Assembly: GCF_002073975.1 (NCBI RefSeq)
Contig: NZ_CP020384.1
Location: 2,542,001 to 2,606,000, forward strand
Origin: Rhodovulum sp. MB263
GTDB taxonomy: Bacteria > Pseudomonadota > Alphaproteobacteria > Rhodobacterales > Rhodobacteraceae
Length of the DNA stretch: 64,000 nt
Direction of reading: 5' to 3'
Both the position numbers and the translations under genes were made by a program. Positions 26,256 through 35,912 of this stretch are shown one piece after another (the stretch's first letter is position 1; every line of letters begins with the position of its first letter). A model generated the notes under the pieces. The model was given only the letters and a program-made list of their open reading frames with translations, had not been told where the DNA came from and did no database searches.

Positions 26256-26780
26256 TCAGACCTGTCGGCCCAATGGGGCTGCCACGCGCCCTGAGCGCAA
26301 GCTCTTTTCCATGAGGTAATTGTGGATCATGACATTGTGGCGCTCGAACTCGCGCCGCGTCACGAGAGCGAAGCCCTGTCCCAGGAAAAAGCGGCGGGCG
26401 GCTTCGCTGGCCTCGACATGGAGACGGGACAGGCCCATCGCCCGCGCAGCTGTTTCAAGTCTCTGATAAAGCGCCTTCCCGACACCACGGCCGACATGGT
26501 CGGGACAGCAATAGAAGCAATCGATATGGCCATCTGCCTCCAGCTCCATGAAGTCGACCGGGTCGTCATTGGCTGTCACGGCAACGAAAACCGACCGCCC
26601 GTCAGAGATGCGGGCCAGGAACTGTTCCGCAGGGACCGGCGCGGGGCTCCAGACCTTCACCTGGCCCGGGCCATAGTCCCGGCTGCCCACGGCATGAACC
26701 GCCTCGTGAAAGACCGACGCAAGCCGGGCACAGTCGTCGGGTCTGAAGTCGCGAATGTTCACGCCTGCGCTCTCGTCCAT
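26256..26780 (-). CDS. GNAT family N-acetyltransferase
   Basis: A 174-residue acetyltransferase of the GNAT fold. Motif A is visible as PDHVGRGVGKALYQRLE (acetyl-CoA pyrophosphate loop), followed by LSRLHVEASEAARRFFLGQGF (motif B). VNIRDFRPDDCARLASVFHEAVHAV is the usual amino end, similar to YafP/PhnO-like proteins. The Met at 26780 (MDESAGVN) is the nearest before the domain. The substrate is unknown. It stands alone between the HxlR gene (convergent) and ispE. Confidence 0.8.
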   Translation of the reverse strand: MDESAGVNIRDFRPDDCARLASVFHEAVHAVGSRDYGPGQVKVWSPAPVPAEQFLARISDGRSVFVAVTANDDPVDFMELEADGHIDCFYCCPDHVGRGVGKALYQRLETAARAMGLSRLHVEASEAARRFFLGQGFALVTRREFERHNVMIHNYLMEKSLRSGRVAAPLGRQV

Positions 26781-26924
26781 CGGCCGACCGCAGCACATGG
26801 CGGCCGGGGCCCGCATGGCCGGCCGACTGGCCATGCAGCGACCGCGGCTCCTATCCGGCCCCGCTCCGTTCCGTGGCGGAGCACAGCGCCCGCCCGCGCC
26901 GAAAGGCGCGTGGAAGAGCCGCCG

Positions 26925-27764
26925 CTAAAGCGTATAGGACGCCCCGGCCTCGGCCCACCAGTCGGGCCGGGTCTCGTGCAGCAGGGCGGCGGCGCACCCG
27001 GCGGCGGCGCGGTCGGCATAGATCCCGAAACAGGTCGCCCCTGACCCCGACATCCGCGCCAGAAGGCAGCCGGGGCTCACGGCAATGGCAGAGAGAACCT
27101 CGCCGATCACCGGCGCCGCAGCCCGCGCGGGCGGTTCGAGATCGTTGCGCTGGCCCGCGAGCCAGTCCGCCAGATCGGCGGCCGAGGCCCAGCCCGGAAG
27201 CGCGGGCATCGGCGCATTGTCCTTGCGGACGAGCCCCTTGAAGACGACGGGCGTCGGCACCTCGATGCCGGGATTGACCAGCAGGATACCCAATTCGGGC
27301 AAGGCGGGCGCGGGCAGGATCTCTTCGCCGACACCGCGCATCCGCACAGGCCCCGGCGCGAGGCAGACCGGCACATCGGCGCCCAGCGACAGCACCGCCC
27401 CGGGTCCTGGCAGCTCGCGGCCCCAAAGCGCGGCCAGCCCGCGAAGGGCCGCCGCCGCGTCCGAGGAGCCGCCGCCGATGCCCGCCGCGGCCGGCAGCCG
27501 CTTGTCGAGCCGGATCCTGGCCCCCTGCCCCGGCCCGAACAGCGCCGCAGCCTTCAGCACCAGATTGCGCCCGTCGACCGGCACGCCCCCGGCGCGCGGG
27601 CCGGTGACCGACAGGCTGAGATCCTCGGCCGTCTCCAGCACCAGCCGGTCGCCGATATCCGCGAAGACCACCAGACTGTCGAGCAGATGATAGCCGTCCT
27701 CCCGCTGTCCGGTGACATGCAGGGTCAGGTTGATCTTGGCCGGCGCGAAGGCCTCAACCGTCAT
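26925..27764 (-). CDS. ispE: 4-diphosphocytidyl-2-C-methyl-D-erythritol kinase
   Basis: A 279-residue GHMP kinase of the non-mevalonate isoprenoid pathway. Signatures are [21 protein letters not shown] at the start, the ATP loop [18 protein letters not shown] near residue 86, and [10 protein letters not shown] near 247. The ATG overlaps the 3' end of the TPR gene by 11 bases, so it is translated from the same message. It supplies precursors for the polyprenyl synthase encoded 2 kb away. Confidence 0.94.
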   Translation of the reverse strand: MTVEAFAPAKINLTLHVTGQREDGYHLLDSLVVFADIGDRLVLETAEDLSLSVTGPRAGGVPVDGRNLVLKAAALFGPGQGARIRLDKRLPAAAGIGGGSSDAAAALRGLAALWGRELPGPGAVLSLGADVPVCLAPGPVRMRGVGEEILPAPALPELGILLVNPGIEVPTPVVFKGLVRKDNAPMPALPGWASAADLADWLAGQRNDLEPPARAAAPVIGEVLSAIAVSPGCLLARMSGSGATCFGIYADRAAAGCAAALLHETRPDWWAEAGASYTL

Positions 27765-29463
27765 TGGCAGCCCGGAGCGGCGGCGCTCCTTCTTCCTGCA
27801 GCACCTTGTCGAGCCCGACCTCCAGCTTCTTGCGGATACGCTCGGCATCGGCCTCTTCGGGTCCGAAGGACAGCGCCCGGTGCCACTGGAACCGCGCCTC
27901 GACCTTGCGGCCCACCGCCCAGTAGACATCGCCCAGATGGTCGTTGATGACGGGATCGACCGGCATCAGCGCGGCCGCGCGCTCCATATGCGGCACCGCC
28001 TCGTCATAGCGGCCGAGCCGGTAGAGCCCCCAGCCCAGACTGTCGGTGATATAGCCGTCATGGGGCCGGGCCGCGACGGCGCGCTCGATCATCGACATCG
28101 CCTCGTCGAGATTGGTGTTCATCTCGAGATAGGAATAGCCCAGATAATTCAGCACCTGCGGCTGGTCGGGCTCGAGCTCCAGCGTCTTGCGCAAATCGGC
28201 CTCGGCCTCGGGCCAGCGGCCGAGCCGCTCATAGGAGATGCCGCGGGCGTAATAGACGATCCACTGGCCGCGCGACGTCTCGTCGAACAGCGCGATGGCC
28301 GCGTCATAGGCCTTGAGCGCCTCGGCAAAGCGCTCCTGACCGCGCAGTGCATCGCCCAGCGTCACCTGGACGATGGCGATGTCGGGATAGGTCCCGGCCA
28401 GGCCTCGCAGGGTCTCGATGGCGCCCTCGGGATCGCCGGCATGGCGCATCGCCTCGGCCCGGCCAAGCTCGGCGGCATAGAAGGCCGGATCGTCGGCCGG
28501 TACGGCCGCGTAGGCCTCGGTCGCCAGCTCGTAGCGGTCCTGGGCCTCGAGCAGCCCCGCAGCCAGCAGGATCGCATCGGCATTTCGCGGCGCCAGGAAC
28601 TGGGCCAGACGGGCGTAAAGCAGGGTATAGGCGTCCAGCGCATCGCCGTTCAGCGCTCTGGCGACGGTGAAGAACACCTCGGCCGCGCCGCCCGCCGCCC
28701 CGTCGATGGCATCGAAGGGCAGCGCCTCGCCCGCGGCCAGCCGGGCGCGGATCCCGGCCACGCCCGGATCGACCTCGCTGCCGAAGACCGCGTCGATCAG
28801 TTCGATGGCGTCATCGTTGCGTTCGAGCTGGCTCAGCACCTCGACATGGGCCAGCACACCGCGCCGCGTGGCGCGCAGCGGCCCCTCGGCATCTCCCGAG
28901 AAGATCCGGTCGGCGCCCTCGAAATCGCCGACAGCCGCCAGCGCCAGCGCCTTGTGATACAGCCCGAAGGGCCTGAGCCCGGTCTGCGCCGAGGCGGCAT
29001 CGAAGGCATCGAGCGCATCGCTCATCTTTCCCGCACCGAACAGCGCCCAGGCCCGGATCAGCCCGTCGACAAGCGGCGCGGTGCGGCGCCCGGCCTCGTA
29101 ATCGGCCAGCACCTGGTCATATTGCCCCTGCCGTATCTGCTCGGCCATCAGGACCAGACTGGCAAGCTGATCGGGATTGCCCTGCGTCGCGATCCGGCGG
29201 GCGATCGGCACCGCCTTCCCGACCTCGCCGACCCCGACAAAGGCGGTCATCGCGTTTTCCAGAAGCCGCGGATTGGCGGGATCGGCGGCGAGAGCCTCGG
29301 TGAAATAGACTGCCGCAGCGCGGTAGTCGCTGAGAAAGCTTGCCTGGCGCGCAGCCAGATAGGCCCCCGAGACGCCCTGTTCGGCACGGACGGGTGCAGC
29401 CGGTATCAAAGCGGCAAGCCCCAATGCAGCCAGGGCGGCGAGGCGCGGCAGCGAATTGGCCAA
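27754..29463 (-). CDS. Exported TPR-repeat protein
   Basis: A 569-residue protein with an N-terminal signal peptide ([20 protein letters not shown]) followed by many tetratricopeptide repeats through to residue 540. Examples are [40 protein letters not shown] and [20 protein letters not shown]. It is a conserved alphaproteobacterial neighbour of ispE. I chose a TTG start at 29463 because AGGAG lies 7 bases before it and the signal peptide begins there; no ATG serves. The likely role is a periplasmic scaffold, unproven. Confidence 0.78.
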   Translation of the reverse strand: MANSLPRLAALAALGLAALIPAAPVRAEQGVSGAYLAARQASFLSDYRAAAVYFTEALAADPANPRLLENAMTAFVGVGEVGKAVPIARRIATQGNPDQLASLVLMAEQIRQGQYDQVLADYEAGRRTAPLVDGLIRAWALFGAGKMSDALDAFDAASAQTGLRPFGLYHKALALAAVGDFEGADRIFSGDAEGPLRATRRGVLAHVEVLSQLERNDDAIELIDAVFGSEVDPGVAGIRARLAAGEALPFDAIDGAAGGAAEVFFTVARALNGDALDAYTLLYARLAQFLAPRNADAILLAAGLLEAQDRYELATEAYAAVPADDPAFYAAELGRAEAMRHAGDPEGAIETLRGLAGTYPDIAIVQVTLGDALRGQERFAEALKAYDAAIALFDETSRGQWIVYYARGISYERLGRWPEAEADLRKTLELEPDQPQVLNYLGYSYLEMNTNLDEAMSMIERAVAARPHDGYITDSLGWGLYRLGRYDEAVPHMERAAALMPVDPVINDHLGDVYWAVGRKVEARFQWHRALSFGPEEADAERIRKKLEVGLDKVLQEEGAPPLRAANDG

Positions 29464-29660
29464 GAATGCTCTCCTGTTCGTTTTCCGGGCAGGGTAGAGC
29501 CGCGAAGGGTCCAAGGCAATGGACCGGCGGACGCGCGGCACGCAATAGGACCTGCCGTCGCGCGGATGTGACAATGCGGCCTTGTCCATGCCGCCCGAAA
29601 CCGCCCCGTCGCAGGCCCCTCCCCGCTTGCCGGGGCCGCGACGGCCTTCACATGACGGGC

Positions 29661-31310
29661 TCACATATTGGGATAGTTCGGCCCGTCGCCCCCCTGCGGC
29701 GTGACCCAGGTGATGTTCTGGCTCGGGTCCTTGATATCGCAGGTCTTGCAATGCACGCAGTTCTGGAAATTGATGACGAAACGCGGATCCCCGCCCTCGT
29801 CGACCACCTCATAGACCCCGGCCGGGCAATAGCGCTGCGCGGGCTCTGCGAATTCGGGCAGGTTGACCCGGACCGGGATCTCGGGATCGGTCAGCCGCAG
29901 ATGGCAGGGCTGGCTTTCCTCGTGATTGGTGAAGGAGAACGCCACGTTGGTCAGCCGGTCGAAGCTGATCTTGCCGTCGGGCTTGGGATAGTCGATCTTC
30001 GGGAAGTCGGCCGCCTTGCCGGTGGCGGCGGCATCGGTCTTCTCGTGATGGATGGTCCCGAGCGGGTTCCAGCCGGTCAGATGCGCGACCCACATGTCGA
30101 AACCGCCCAGAATGGTGGCAAGGAAGCCGCCATATCTCGACCAGAGCGGCTTGACGTTGCGCACCTTTTTCAGGTCCCTGGCGATGTCGCCCGCATGGAG
30201 CGCCTCGTCATAATCGCCAAGCACGTCGCCCGCGCGCCCCGCCTTGATCGCCGCGACCGCGGCCTTGGCAGCCTCGATCCCCGACATCATCGCATTGTGG
30301 TTGCCCTTGATCCGCGGCACGTTCACGAGCCCGGCCGAACAGCCCAGCAGCACGCCGCCCGGGAAGGCCGCCCGCGGGATCGACTGATAGCCGCCCTCCG
30401 AGATCGCCCGCGCGCCATAGGCCACCCGCTTGCCGCCTTCCAGAAGCCCGGCCACCATCGGGTGATGCTTGAAGCGCTGGAACTCCATATAGGGAGACAG
30501 GTGCGGGTTCCTGTAGTTCAGGTGCACCACGAAGCCGATATAGATCTGGTTGTTCTCGGCATGATAGATGAACGACCCGCCGCCGCCATTGCCGTTGAGC
30601 GGCCAGCCCATGGTATGGGTGACCGTCCCGAGCCGGTGCTTCTTGGGATCGATCTCCCAGACCTCCTTCATGCCGAGCCCGTATTTCTGCGGGTCGCGGT
30701 CCCTGGACAGGTCGTATTTCGCGATGATCTGCTTGGCGAGCGAGCCGCGCACGCCCTCGGCAATGAAGACATACTTGCCGTGCAGCTCCATCCCCGGCTC
30801 GTAATTGGGACCCGGCGTGCCATCGGCCTGACGCCCGAATTCGCCCGCGACCACACCCTTGACGGCACCGTCCTCGCCCCAGACCAGTTCCGAGCAGGCC
30901 ATGCCGGGGAAGATCTCGACCCCCAGCGCCTCGGCCTGCTCGGCCAGCCAGCGGCAGACATTGCCCATCGAGACGATGTACTTGCCGTGGTTCGACATCA
31001 GAGGCGGCATCAGCCAGTTGGGGAAACGCAGGTTGCCGCTCTTGCCGAGAAAGACGAAATTGTCCTCCTTGACCGGCACCGAAACCGGCGCGCCGCGGTC
31101 TTCCCAGTCGGGAAACAGCGCCTTCAGCCCGATCGGGTCGAGCACGGCCCCCGAAAGGATATGCGCGCCGACCTCCGAGCCCTTCTCGAGCACGACGACC
31201 GACAGATCGGGATCGAGTTCCTTCAGGCGGATCGCCGCCGAAAGCCCCGAGGGCCCGGCTCCCACGATCACCACATCGTATTCCATCGATTCCCGTTCGA
31301 TCTCGGCCAT
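29661..31310 (-). CDS. etfD: Electron transfer flavoprotein-ubiquinone oxidoreductase
   Basis: A 549-residue ETF-QO passing electrons from acyl-CoA dehydrogenases, via ETF, to ubiquinone at the inner membrane. It shows the FAD motif VVIVGAGPSGLSAAIRL near residue 14, GGYQSIP, the C-terminal CPAGVYEV and the 4Fe-4S cluster cysteines in NCVHCKTCDIKDP. The Met at 31310 (MAEIERES) follows GAGAAGGG. ETF genes are not in the window, but an acyl-CoA dehydrogenase is at 37873-39582. Confidence 0.95.
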   Translation of the reverse strand: MAEIERESMEYDVVIVGAGPSGLSAAIRLKELDPDLSVVVLEKGSEVGAHILSGAVLDPIGLKALFPDWEDRGAPVSVPVKEDNFVFLGKSGNLRFPNWLMPPLMSNHGKYIVSMGNVCRWLAEQAEALGVEIFPGMACSELVWGEDGAVKGVVAGEFGRQADGTPGPNYEPGMELHGKYVFIAEGVRGSLAKQIIAKYDLSRDRDPQKYGLGMKEVWEIDPKKHRLGTVTHTMGWPLNGNGGGGSFIYHAENNQIYIGFVVHLNYRNPHLSPYMEFQRFKHHPMVAGLLEGGKRVAYGARAISEGGYQSIPRAAFPGGVLLGCSAGLVNVPRIKGNHNAMMSGIEAAKAAVAAIKAGRAGDVLGDYDEALHAGDIARDLKKVRNVKPLWSRYGGFLATILGGFDMWVAHLTGWNPLGTIHHEKTDAAATGKAADFPKIDYPKPDGKISFDRLTNVAFSFTNHEESQPCHLRLTDPEIPVRVNLPEFAEPAQRYCPAGVYEVVDEGGDPRFVINFQNCVHCKTCDIKDPSQNITWVTPQGGDGPNYPNM

Positions 31311-31682
31311 GCGAATACCCTTCTCGGCCGGCGCCCGGCCGCCCTGGCTGGAGTCTGTCGGCAAACCGTTAACTCAGCAGCACGGTCAAATCAATTGTTC
31401 GGCAAGATCATTTCGCGGCAGCGCGGCATATGAAAACGAATAGTCTGTGCGAACAGCCTGTCGCGGGTCGGGTCCCGTTTCGCCCGGATCCCGTCCCGGG
31501 AACGGCGCAGGGACAGCTCGGCGACGGCGCGGGCCTGACCCGGGGCCCGGTGCGGGGACAAAGCTTTCGCCTCTTGCAATTGCCTCCCCTCTCCGGTCAG
31601 GGTAAAGCGACCCCCACAAGACGGCGGGCCCCCTGCGGCCCGCCGTCTGTCATGTAATCATGTAAACTGTCCGAAGAGTCCT
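31311..31682. other. Divergent control region between ETF-QO and greA
   Basis: 372 bases with no gene. It must hold the promoters of both flanking genes. It contains a small palindrome CTGT-GCGA-ACAG (31445-31456) and, 35 bases before greA, a perfect 12-bp hairpin listed separately. Confidence 0.5.
31619..31648 (+). promoter_or_regulatory. Perfect 12-bp hairpin in the greA leader
   Basis: AGACGGCGGGCC (31619-31630) pairs with GGCCCGCCGTCT (31637-31648) around a 6-base loop. It ends 34 bases before the greA ATG and has no T tail. Since both neighbouring genes read away from this gap, it does not end either of them; a role in the greA 5' leader is the simplest reading. Confidence 0.5.
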
Positions 31683-32153
31683 ATGGAAAAGATACCCATG
31701 ACCCGCGCGGGCTGCACCGCGCTCGACGAAGAACTCAAGACGCTGAAAAGCGTCGAGCGTCCCGCCGTGATCCGGGCGATCGCCGAAGCACGCGAACATG
31801 GCGACCTGTCGGAAAACGCCGAATACCATGCCGCCCGCGAAAAGCAGAGCTTCATCGAGGGCCGCATCAAGGAAATCGAGGCGCTTCTGTCGCGCGCCGA
31901 GGTGATCGACCCGGCCAAGCTCTCGGGTCCGATCAAGTTCGGCGCCACGGTGACGCTTGTCGACGAGGATACCGACGAAGAGAAGACCTATCAGATCGTC
32001 GGTGAGGCCGAGGCCGATATCGAGAAGGGCCTGCTCAACATCAAGTCGCCGCTGGCCCGCGCGCTGATCGGCAAGGAAGAAGGCGACAGCGTCGAGGTGC
32101 GCACGCCCGGAGGCGAGCGCAGCTACGAGGTGCTCAGCATCCGCTATATCTGA
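31683..32153 (+). CDS. greA: Transcription elongation factor GreA
   Basis: A 156-residue GreA: N-terminal coiled coil with the tip acidic residues in [18 protein letters not shown], and the C-terminal FKBP-like domain ending [10 protein letters not shown]. It rescues backtracked RNA polymerase by stimulating transcript cleavage. The start [10 protein letters not shown] is the usual one. Length is standard. A perfect hairpin in its leader suggests post-initiation control. A conserved hypothetical gene follows after 25 bases on the same strand. Confidence 0.96.
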   Translation: MEKIPMTRAGCTALDEELKTLKSVERPAVIRAIAEAREHGDLSENAEYHAAREKQSFIEGRIKEIEALLSRAEVIDPAKLSGPIKFGATVTLVDEDTDEEKTYQIVGEAEADIEKGLLNIKSPLARALIGKEEGDSVEVRTPGGERSYEVLSIRYI

Positions 32154-32178
32154 CATCAACTCCGACGGGACCGCTGGC

Positions 32179-33231
32179 ATGGCGGAAAGCGATACCAAGA
32201 AGCCGTTCGATACCGGGCTCCTCGCGGCAGGCCGCCGCGGCGGGCTGTCCCGGATCGAGCTCGTCGCCGGGCTGCTGAGCCTGACCTGGCTCGGCCTGTC
32301 GCTCGCGATCCTGGCCGGGTCCGACAGCGCCGCTGAGGGCGGCGCGTTCGGCACCGTCGTCGCGGTCCTGGCGGTGACGCTGCCGGTCGGGCTGATCTGG
32401 GTCCTGGCCCAGGGCGCGCGCACCGCGCGGATGCTGCGCGAGGAAGCCGTCCGGCTGCAGGCCGCGGCAGATGCGCTGCGGCTGGCCTATCTGCAGCAAC
32501 AGCAGGGCCCGGGCCTGGACAACCGCCCCTCGATGGAGAAGCGAATCGAGGATCTGGCCCGCGCCCAGCGCGAAACCCAGGACGCGATCGCCACATTCGC
32601 GACCCGGCGCGACCGCGCCGCCGAAACCGCCGAGGCGCCGGTCCCGGTCCGGGCCGGGGGCCAGCCGCCCGCTCCTCCCCCTGCCCCTCCCCGTCCGGCC
32701 AGGGTCGCCTCCGACCAGCAACCGAAACTCGCGCTCGACGGCATTCCCGAAGAGGTTCCGCCGCTGACCACCGAGGAATTCGTGCGGGCGCTGAACTTCC
32801 CCGAGAACGCCTCGGACCGGGCCGGGTTCCGGGCGCTGCGCCGCGCGCTCGACGACCGAATCGCGGCCAAGCTGGTGCGTTCGGCCCAGGACATCCTGAC
32901 CCTCCTCAGCGAGGAGGGGATCTACATGGACGACCTGCAGCCCGACCGTGCCCGTCCCGAGATCTGGCGTCGCTTCGCCCAGGGCGAACGCGGGTTGCCG
33001 GTCTCGGCGCTGGGAGGCGTGCGCGACCGCTCATGTCTTGCGCTGACCGCCGCGCGGATGAAGCAGGACCCGATCTTCCGCGACGTGGCGCATCACTTCC
33101 TGCGCCAGTTCGACCGGGTGCTGGTCGAGTTCGAGGCCGTCGCCAGCGATCAGGACCTGACCGATCTGGCCGAAACCCGCACCGCCCGCGCCTTCATGCT
33201 GCTCGGCCGCGTCACCGGCATGTTCGGCTGA
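32179..33231 (+). CDS. Conserved hypothetical protein with two membrane segments
   Basis: A 350-residue protein of unknown family. A polar N-terminus leads into two hydrophobic segments (about 28-46 and 55-75), then a helical stretch (ARTARMLREEAVRLQAAADALRL), a Pro-rich linker (PPAPPPAPPRPA, near 170) and a conserved-looking C-terminal domain of about 160 residues (EEFVRALNFPENASDRAGFR). It probably sits in the inner membrane with a cytoplasmic C-terminal domain. It follows greA by 25 bases, and its end overlaps the convergent next gene by 20 bases. Confidence 0.65.
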   Translation: MAESDTKKPFDTGLLAAGRRGGLSRIELVAGLLSLTWLGLSLAILAGSDSAAEGGAFGTVVAVLAVTLPVGLIWVLAQGARTARMLREEAVRLQAAADALRLAYLQQQQGPGLDNRPSMEKRIEDLARAQRETQDAIATFATRRDRAAETAEAPVPVRAGGQPPAPPPAPPRPARVASDQQPKLALDGIPEEVPPLTTEEFVRALNFPENASDRAGFRALRRALDDRIAAKLVRSAQDILTLLSEEGIYMDDLQPDRARPEIWRRFAQGERGLPVSALGGVRDRSCLALTAARMKQDPIFRDVAHHFLRQFDRVLVEFEAVASDQDLTDLAETRTARAFMLLGRVTGMFG

Positions 33232-34129
33232 GCCCGGCCAGGGTGCGCAGCCGCCCGGGCGCGACCGCCCCGAGGATCCAGGCCTCCTCGGCCAGCTCCG
33301 GCACGCAGGGCGCGGCCAGCAGCGCATCAAGCTCGCCCTCTTCCTCAGCCGCCAGCACCGCTTCGGCCATCAGCCGCATCTGGACCTCGTCAAGGATCTG
33401 TCCGGGCCGCGCCGCCAGCGCCCCGGCCACCTCCGGGCCGATCATCGCCGGATAGATCTCGGCCAGGGTGACCGGCGCCTCCACCGGCTCGAAGGGCCAG
33501 ACCGACAGAGCGGCCCCGAACCGCCCGGCCAGCCGGTGCAGCATCGGCAGCCCGACCAGAACCTGCGAGCCGACAGCCCCCGCGCCATAAAGCTGCCAGA
33601 CGCTCTTGACCGCCTGTCCGGGGCCGCCGCGCTCACGCAGCATCCGCTCGACCCGCCGATGCGGCGCGAAGACGGTCCCTTCCGGGCGCGTGGCGCTCAG
33701 AGAGCCAAGCCTTGCCGCCCGGGCCGCCGGGCAACCCCAGAACGGCCCGCCTCCGGGCAGGGCCGCGTTGATCGCATCGGCCAGTTCGAACCGGCTGTTG
33801 CGATTGTCCGGGCCGTCTTCCAGCCGGGCCGCAAGCCAGGCCCAGACCGCCCGCGCCGAAGCCGTGCCGGTCAGCGCCCCGGCAAAGCCCGCCGGATAGC
33901 CGAAGGCGAAATCGACCCCCAGCAAGACCCGCCGGCCGGCGCGGCATTCCTCGTCCAGAAGATCGGCCAGCGCCGCCTCGGCGCCGGTACGGCTGCGAAA
34001 ATAGGCCGTCACGGTCGTCTCGTCCCGGCGCGCGACCGCGATCCAGATCGCATCGGCCGTGGGCCGGGCCGGAGAATGACCCGAGCGGGCCGACCAGTCT
34101 GCCATGATGACGGTATCGGGCGCGCTCAT
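33212..34129 (-). CDS. Hypothetical protein coupled to mobA, RNase H-like outline
   Basis: A 305-residue protein of uncertain family. The opening TVIMADWSARSG and LLGVDFAFGYP give spaced Asp residues of the sort seen in RNase H-like (DUF429-type) folds, but this is a weak resemblance. No membrane segment or signal is present. Its ATG overlaps the mobA stop by 4 bases, so it is translated with MobA and may serve molybdenum cofactor metabolism. The 3' end overlaps the convergent gene by 20 bases. Confidence 0.6.
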   Translation of the reverse strand: MSAPDTVIMADWSARSGHSPARPTADAIWIAVARRDETTVTAYFRSRTGAEAALADLLDEECRAGRRVLLGVDFAFGYPAGFAGALTGTASARAVWAWLAARLEDGPDNRNSRFELADAINAALPGGGPFWGCPAARAARLGSLSATRPEGTVFAPHRRVERMLRERGGPGQAVKSVWQLYGAGAVGSQVLVGLPMLHRLAGRFGAALSVWPFEPVEAPVTLAEIYPAMIGPEVAGALAARPGQILDEVQMRLMAEAVLAAEEEGELDALLAAPCVPELAEEAWILGAVAPGRLRTLAGLSRTCR

Positions 34130-34734
34130 CCCAGCGCCGCCCCGGCCGAAGCAAGATCCCCGGCCGTGTTGATGTTGAAGAACGGATCGGGGCCGGGACC
34201 GACCGGAAACTCGGCCAGGGCTGCGCCACGCGCCACACCGAAGGCGCCAAGCCTGCGAAGCCCGCCCGCGAGCTCGGCGGCCAGCGCCTCCCGAAACCCC
34301 ACCGGCCAGAGCGCCGCCGTCGGATGCCGCCGCCCGCCGCTGGCCGCAATTGCCATCCCGGTTCCGGCGGTTTCGGCCGCCAGAAGCAGCCGGGGCACCA
34401 GATCGCAGGGCAGAAAGGGCGTGTCGACGGCCGCCGTCACCAGCCAGTCGGCCCCGCCCGCCCGGGCCCAGTCAAGCCCGGCCAGAACGCCCGCCAGCGG
34501 CCCCTGATCGCCGGGCGGCGGGTCGGGCAGAACGGCATCCTCCCGCCCCAGCCCGGCGGCGCGATAGGCCGCCTCGGGACCGTTCGCGCTCAGCGCCAGC
34601 ATCTCGACCTGCGGCCCGAGCCGGGCGACCGCGCGGGCCAGCAGGGTCTCGTCGCCAAGCCGGAGAAGCGCCTTGTCGACGCCGCCCAGCCGACGCCCCT
34701 GCCCGCCCGCCAATATCGTTCCGAAGATCCGCAT
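34126..34734 (-). CDS. mobA: Molybdenum cofactor guanylyltransferase MobA
   Basis: A 202-residue nucleotidyltransferase that adds GMP to molybdopterin for bis-MGD enzymes. The GTP-binding opening is FGTILAGGQGRRLGGVDKAL (LAGGxxxRxGxxK pattern), followed by PDPPPGDQGPLAGVLAGL and VTAAVDTPFLP. It is coupled by a 4-base overlap to an unknown gene. moaB lies 13 kb away, so cofactor genes are dispersed here. Confidence 0.92.
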   Translation of the reverse strand: MRIFGTILAGGQGRRLGGVDKALLRLGDETLLARAVARLGPQVEMLALSANGPEAAYRAAGLGREDAVLPDPPPGDQGPLAGVLAGLDWARAGGADWLVTAAVDTPFLPCDLVPRLLLAAETAGTGMAIAASGGRRHPTAALWPVGFREALAAELAGGLRRLGAFGVARGAALAEFPVGPGPDPFFNINTAGDLASAGAALG

Positions 34735-34814
34735 TCCACCTCCGGTTTTGCGATTGCATCCTTTCCATCAGCCCCTTACGCCTGACGGACCAGCCCCAAG
34801 ACTAGTCCCCCGCC

Positions 34815-35519
34815 ATGCCCGTCTCCACCCGGAAATCCGCCTATCTGACCGGCCTGACCCAAAGCGCGCCCTTCCTTCTGGTGATCGTGCCCTTCGCACT
34901 GCTGTTCGGCGTGGTGGCGACCGAGGCCGGATTTGCCCTGCCCGAGGTGATGGGCTTTTCGGTGGTGGTGGTCGCGGGCGCGGCACAGTTCTCGGCGGTA
35001 CAGCTCATGGCCGAGAACGCCCCTGCAGCCGTCGTCATCCTGACCGCGCTGGCGGTGAACATGCGAATGGCGATGTATTCGGCCTCGCTGACGCCCTATC
35101 TCGGGCCCGCGCCGCTCTGGCAGCGCGCCCTTGTGGCCTATGCGCTGTTCGATCAGACCTATGCCGTCGCGCATGCCCGCTTCGAGGCCCGCCCCGAAAT
35201 GGGCGTGGCCGAGCGGATGGCCTTCTATGCCGGTGCGGTCACCCCGCTGCTGCCCACCTGGTACGGCATGACCCTGGTCGGAGCCCTGGTCGGGCGCAGC
35301 ATCCCGCCGGAATTCGCGCTGGATTTCGCGCTGCCGATCACCTTCCTCGCGATGGTCGCCCCGGCGCTGCGCACGCCCGCCCATGTCGCGGCCGCAGGCA
35401 GCTCGGTCCTGCTGTCGCTGGTCTTCGCCGGGCAGCCCTACAATCTGGGGCTCATCATCGCGGCAGGCGCGGGCATGGCGGTCGGGGCCGAGACCGAACG
35501 CCGGATGGGAGCGCGCTAG
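34815..35519 (+). CDS. azlC: Branched-chain amino acid exporter, AzlC subunit
   Basis: A 234-residue membrane protein of the AzlC family with about six helices. Blocks are PFALLFGVVATEAGF, VVVVAGAAQFSAVQLMAENAP and LTALAVNMRMAMYSASLTPYLG, the last being the family signature. With AzlD it forms the small two-component exporter for branched-chain or related amino acids. Its stop directly abuts the azlD start. Divergent from mobA with an 80-base gap. Confidence 0.9.
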   Translation: MPVSTRKSAYLTGLTQSAPFLLVIVPFALLFGVVATEAGFALPEVMGFSVVVVAGAAQFSAVQLMAENAPAAVVILTALAVNMRMAMYSASLTPYLGPAPLWQRALVAYALFDQTYAVAHARFEARPEMGVAERMAFYAGAVTPLLPTWYGMTLVGALVGRSIPPEFALDFALPITFLAMVAPALRTPAHVAAAGSSVLLSLVFAGQPYNLGLIIAAGAGMAVGAETERRMGAR

Positions 35520-35849
35520 ATGGACTGGAGCATGGCAGAGACCTGGGCGATCATCGTCATACTCGGGGTCGGCACCTTCCTGTTGCGGTTCTCCTTCCTC
35601 GGCGCGATGGGCGGGCGGCAGTTGCCGGACTGGCTGCTGCGGCATCTGCGCTACACGCCGGTGGCAGTGCTGCCCGCGCTGGTCGCCCCTGCCGTGGCCT
35701 GGCCACAGGCGACCGGCGGCGACCCGGATCCGGCCCGGCTGACGGCGGCCATCGTCACCGTCGCGGTCGGCTGGTGGCGGAAATCGGTGATCGCCGCGAT
35801 CGGCGCGGGCGCCGCCACGCTTTACGGGCTGCTGTTCCTGCTGGGCTGA
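35520..35849 (+). CDS. azlD: Branched-chain amino acid exporter, AzlD subunit
   Basis: A 109-residue AzlD-family membrane protein with about four helices: WAIIVILGVGTFLLRFSF, then LPDWLLRHLRYTPVAVLPAL (conserved Leu-Arg-Tyr-Pro block), and a C-terminal hydrophobic pair. It starts at the base after the azlC stop, so translation is coupled. It is the small partner needed for AzlC-type export. Confidence 0.88.
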   Translation: MDWSMAETWAIIVILGVGTFLLRFSFLGAMGGRQLPDWLLRHLRYTPVAVLPALVAPAVAWPQATGGDPDPARLTAAIVTVAVGWWRKSVIAAIGAGAATLYGLLFLLG

Positions 35850-35870
35850 GATTTCCGGGCCGGACCGGGC

Positions 35871-35894
35871 GGCGCGGGCAAACAGCCCCGCGCC
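35871..35894. terminator. Stem-loop between convergent azlD and lipoprotein genes
   Basis: GGCGCGGG (35871-35878) pairs with CCCGCGCC (35887-35894) over an 8-base loop, in the 63-base gap between two convergent genes. No T run on either strand, so it is a probable but not classical bidirectional terminator. Confidence 0.45.
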
Positions 35895-35912
35895 AGTCCC
35901 GGGCTCCGGGCC

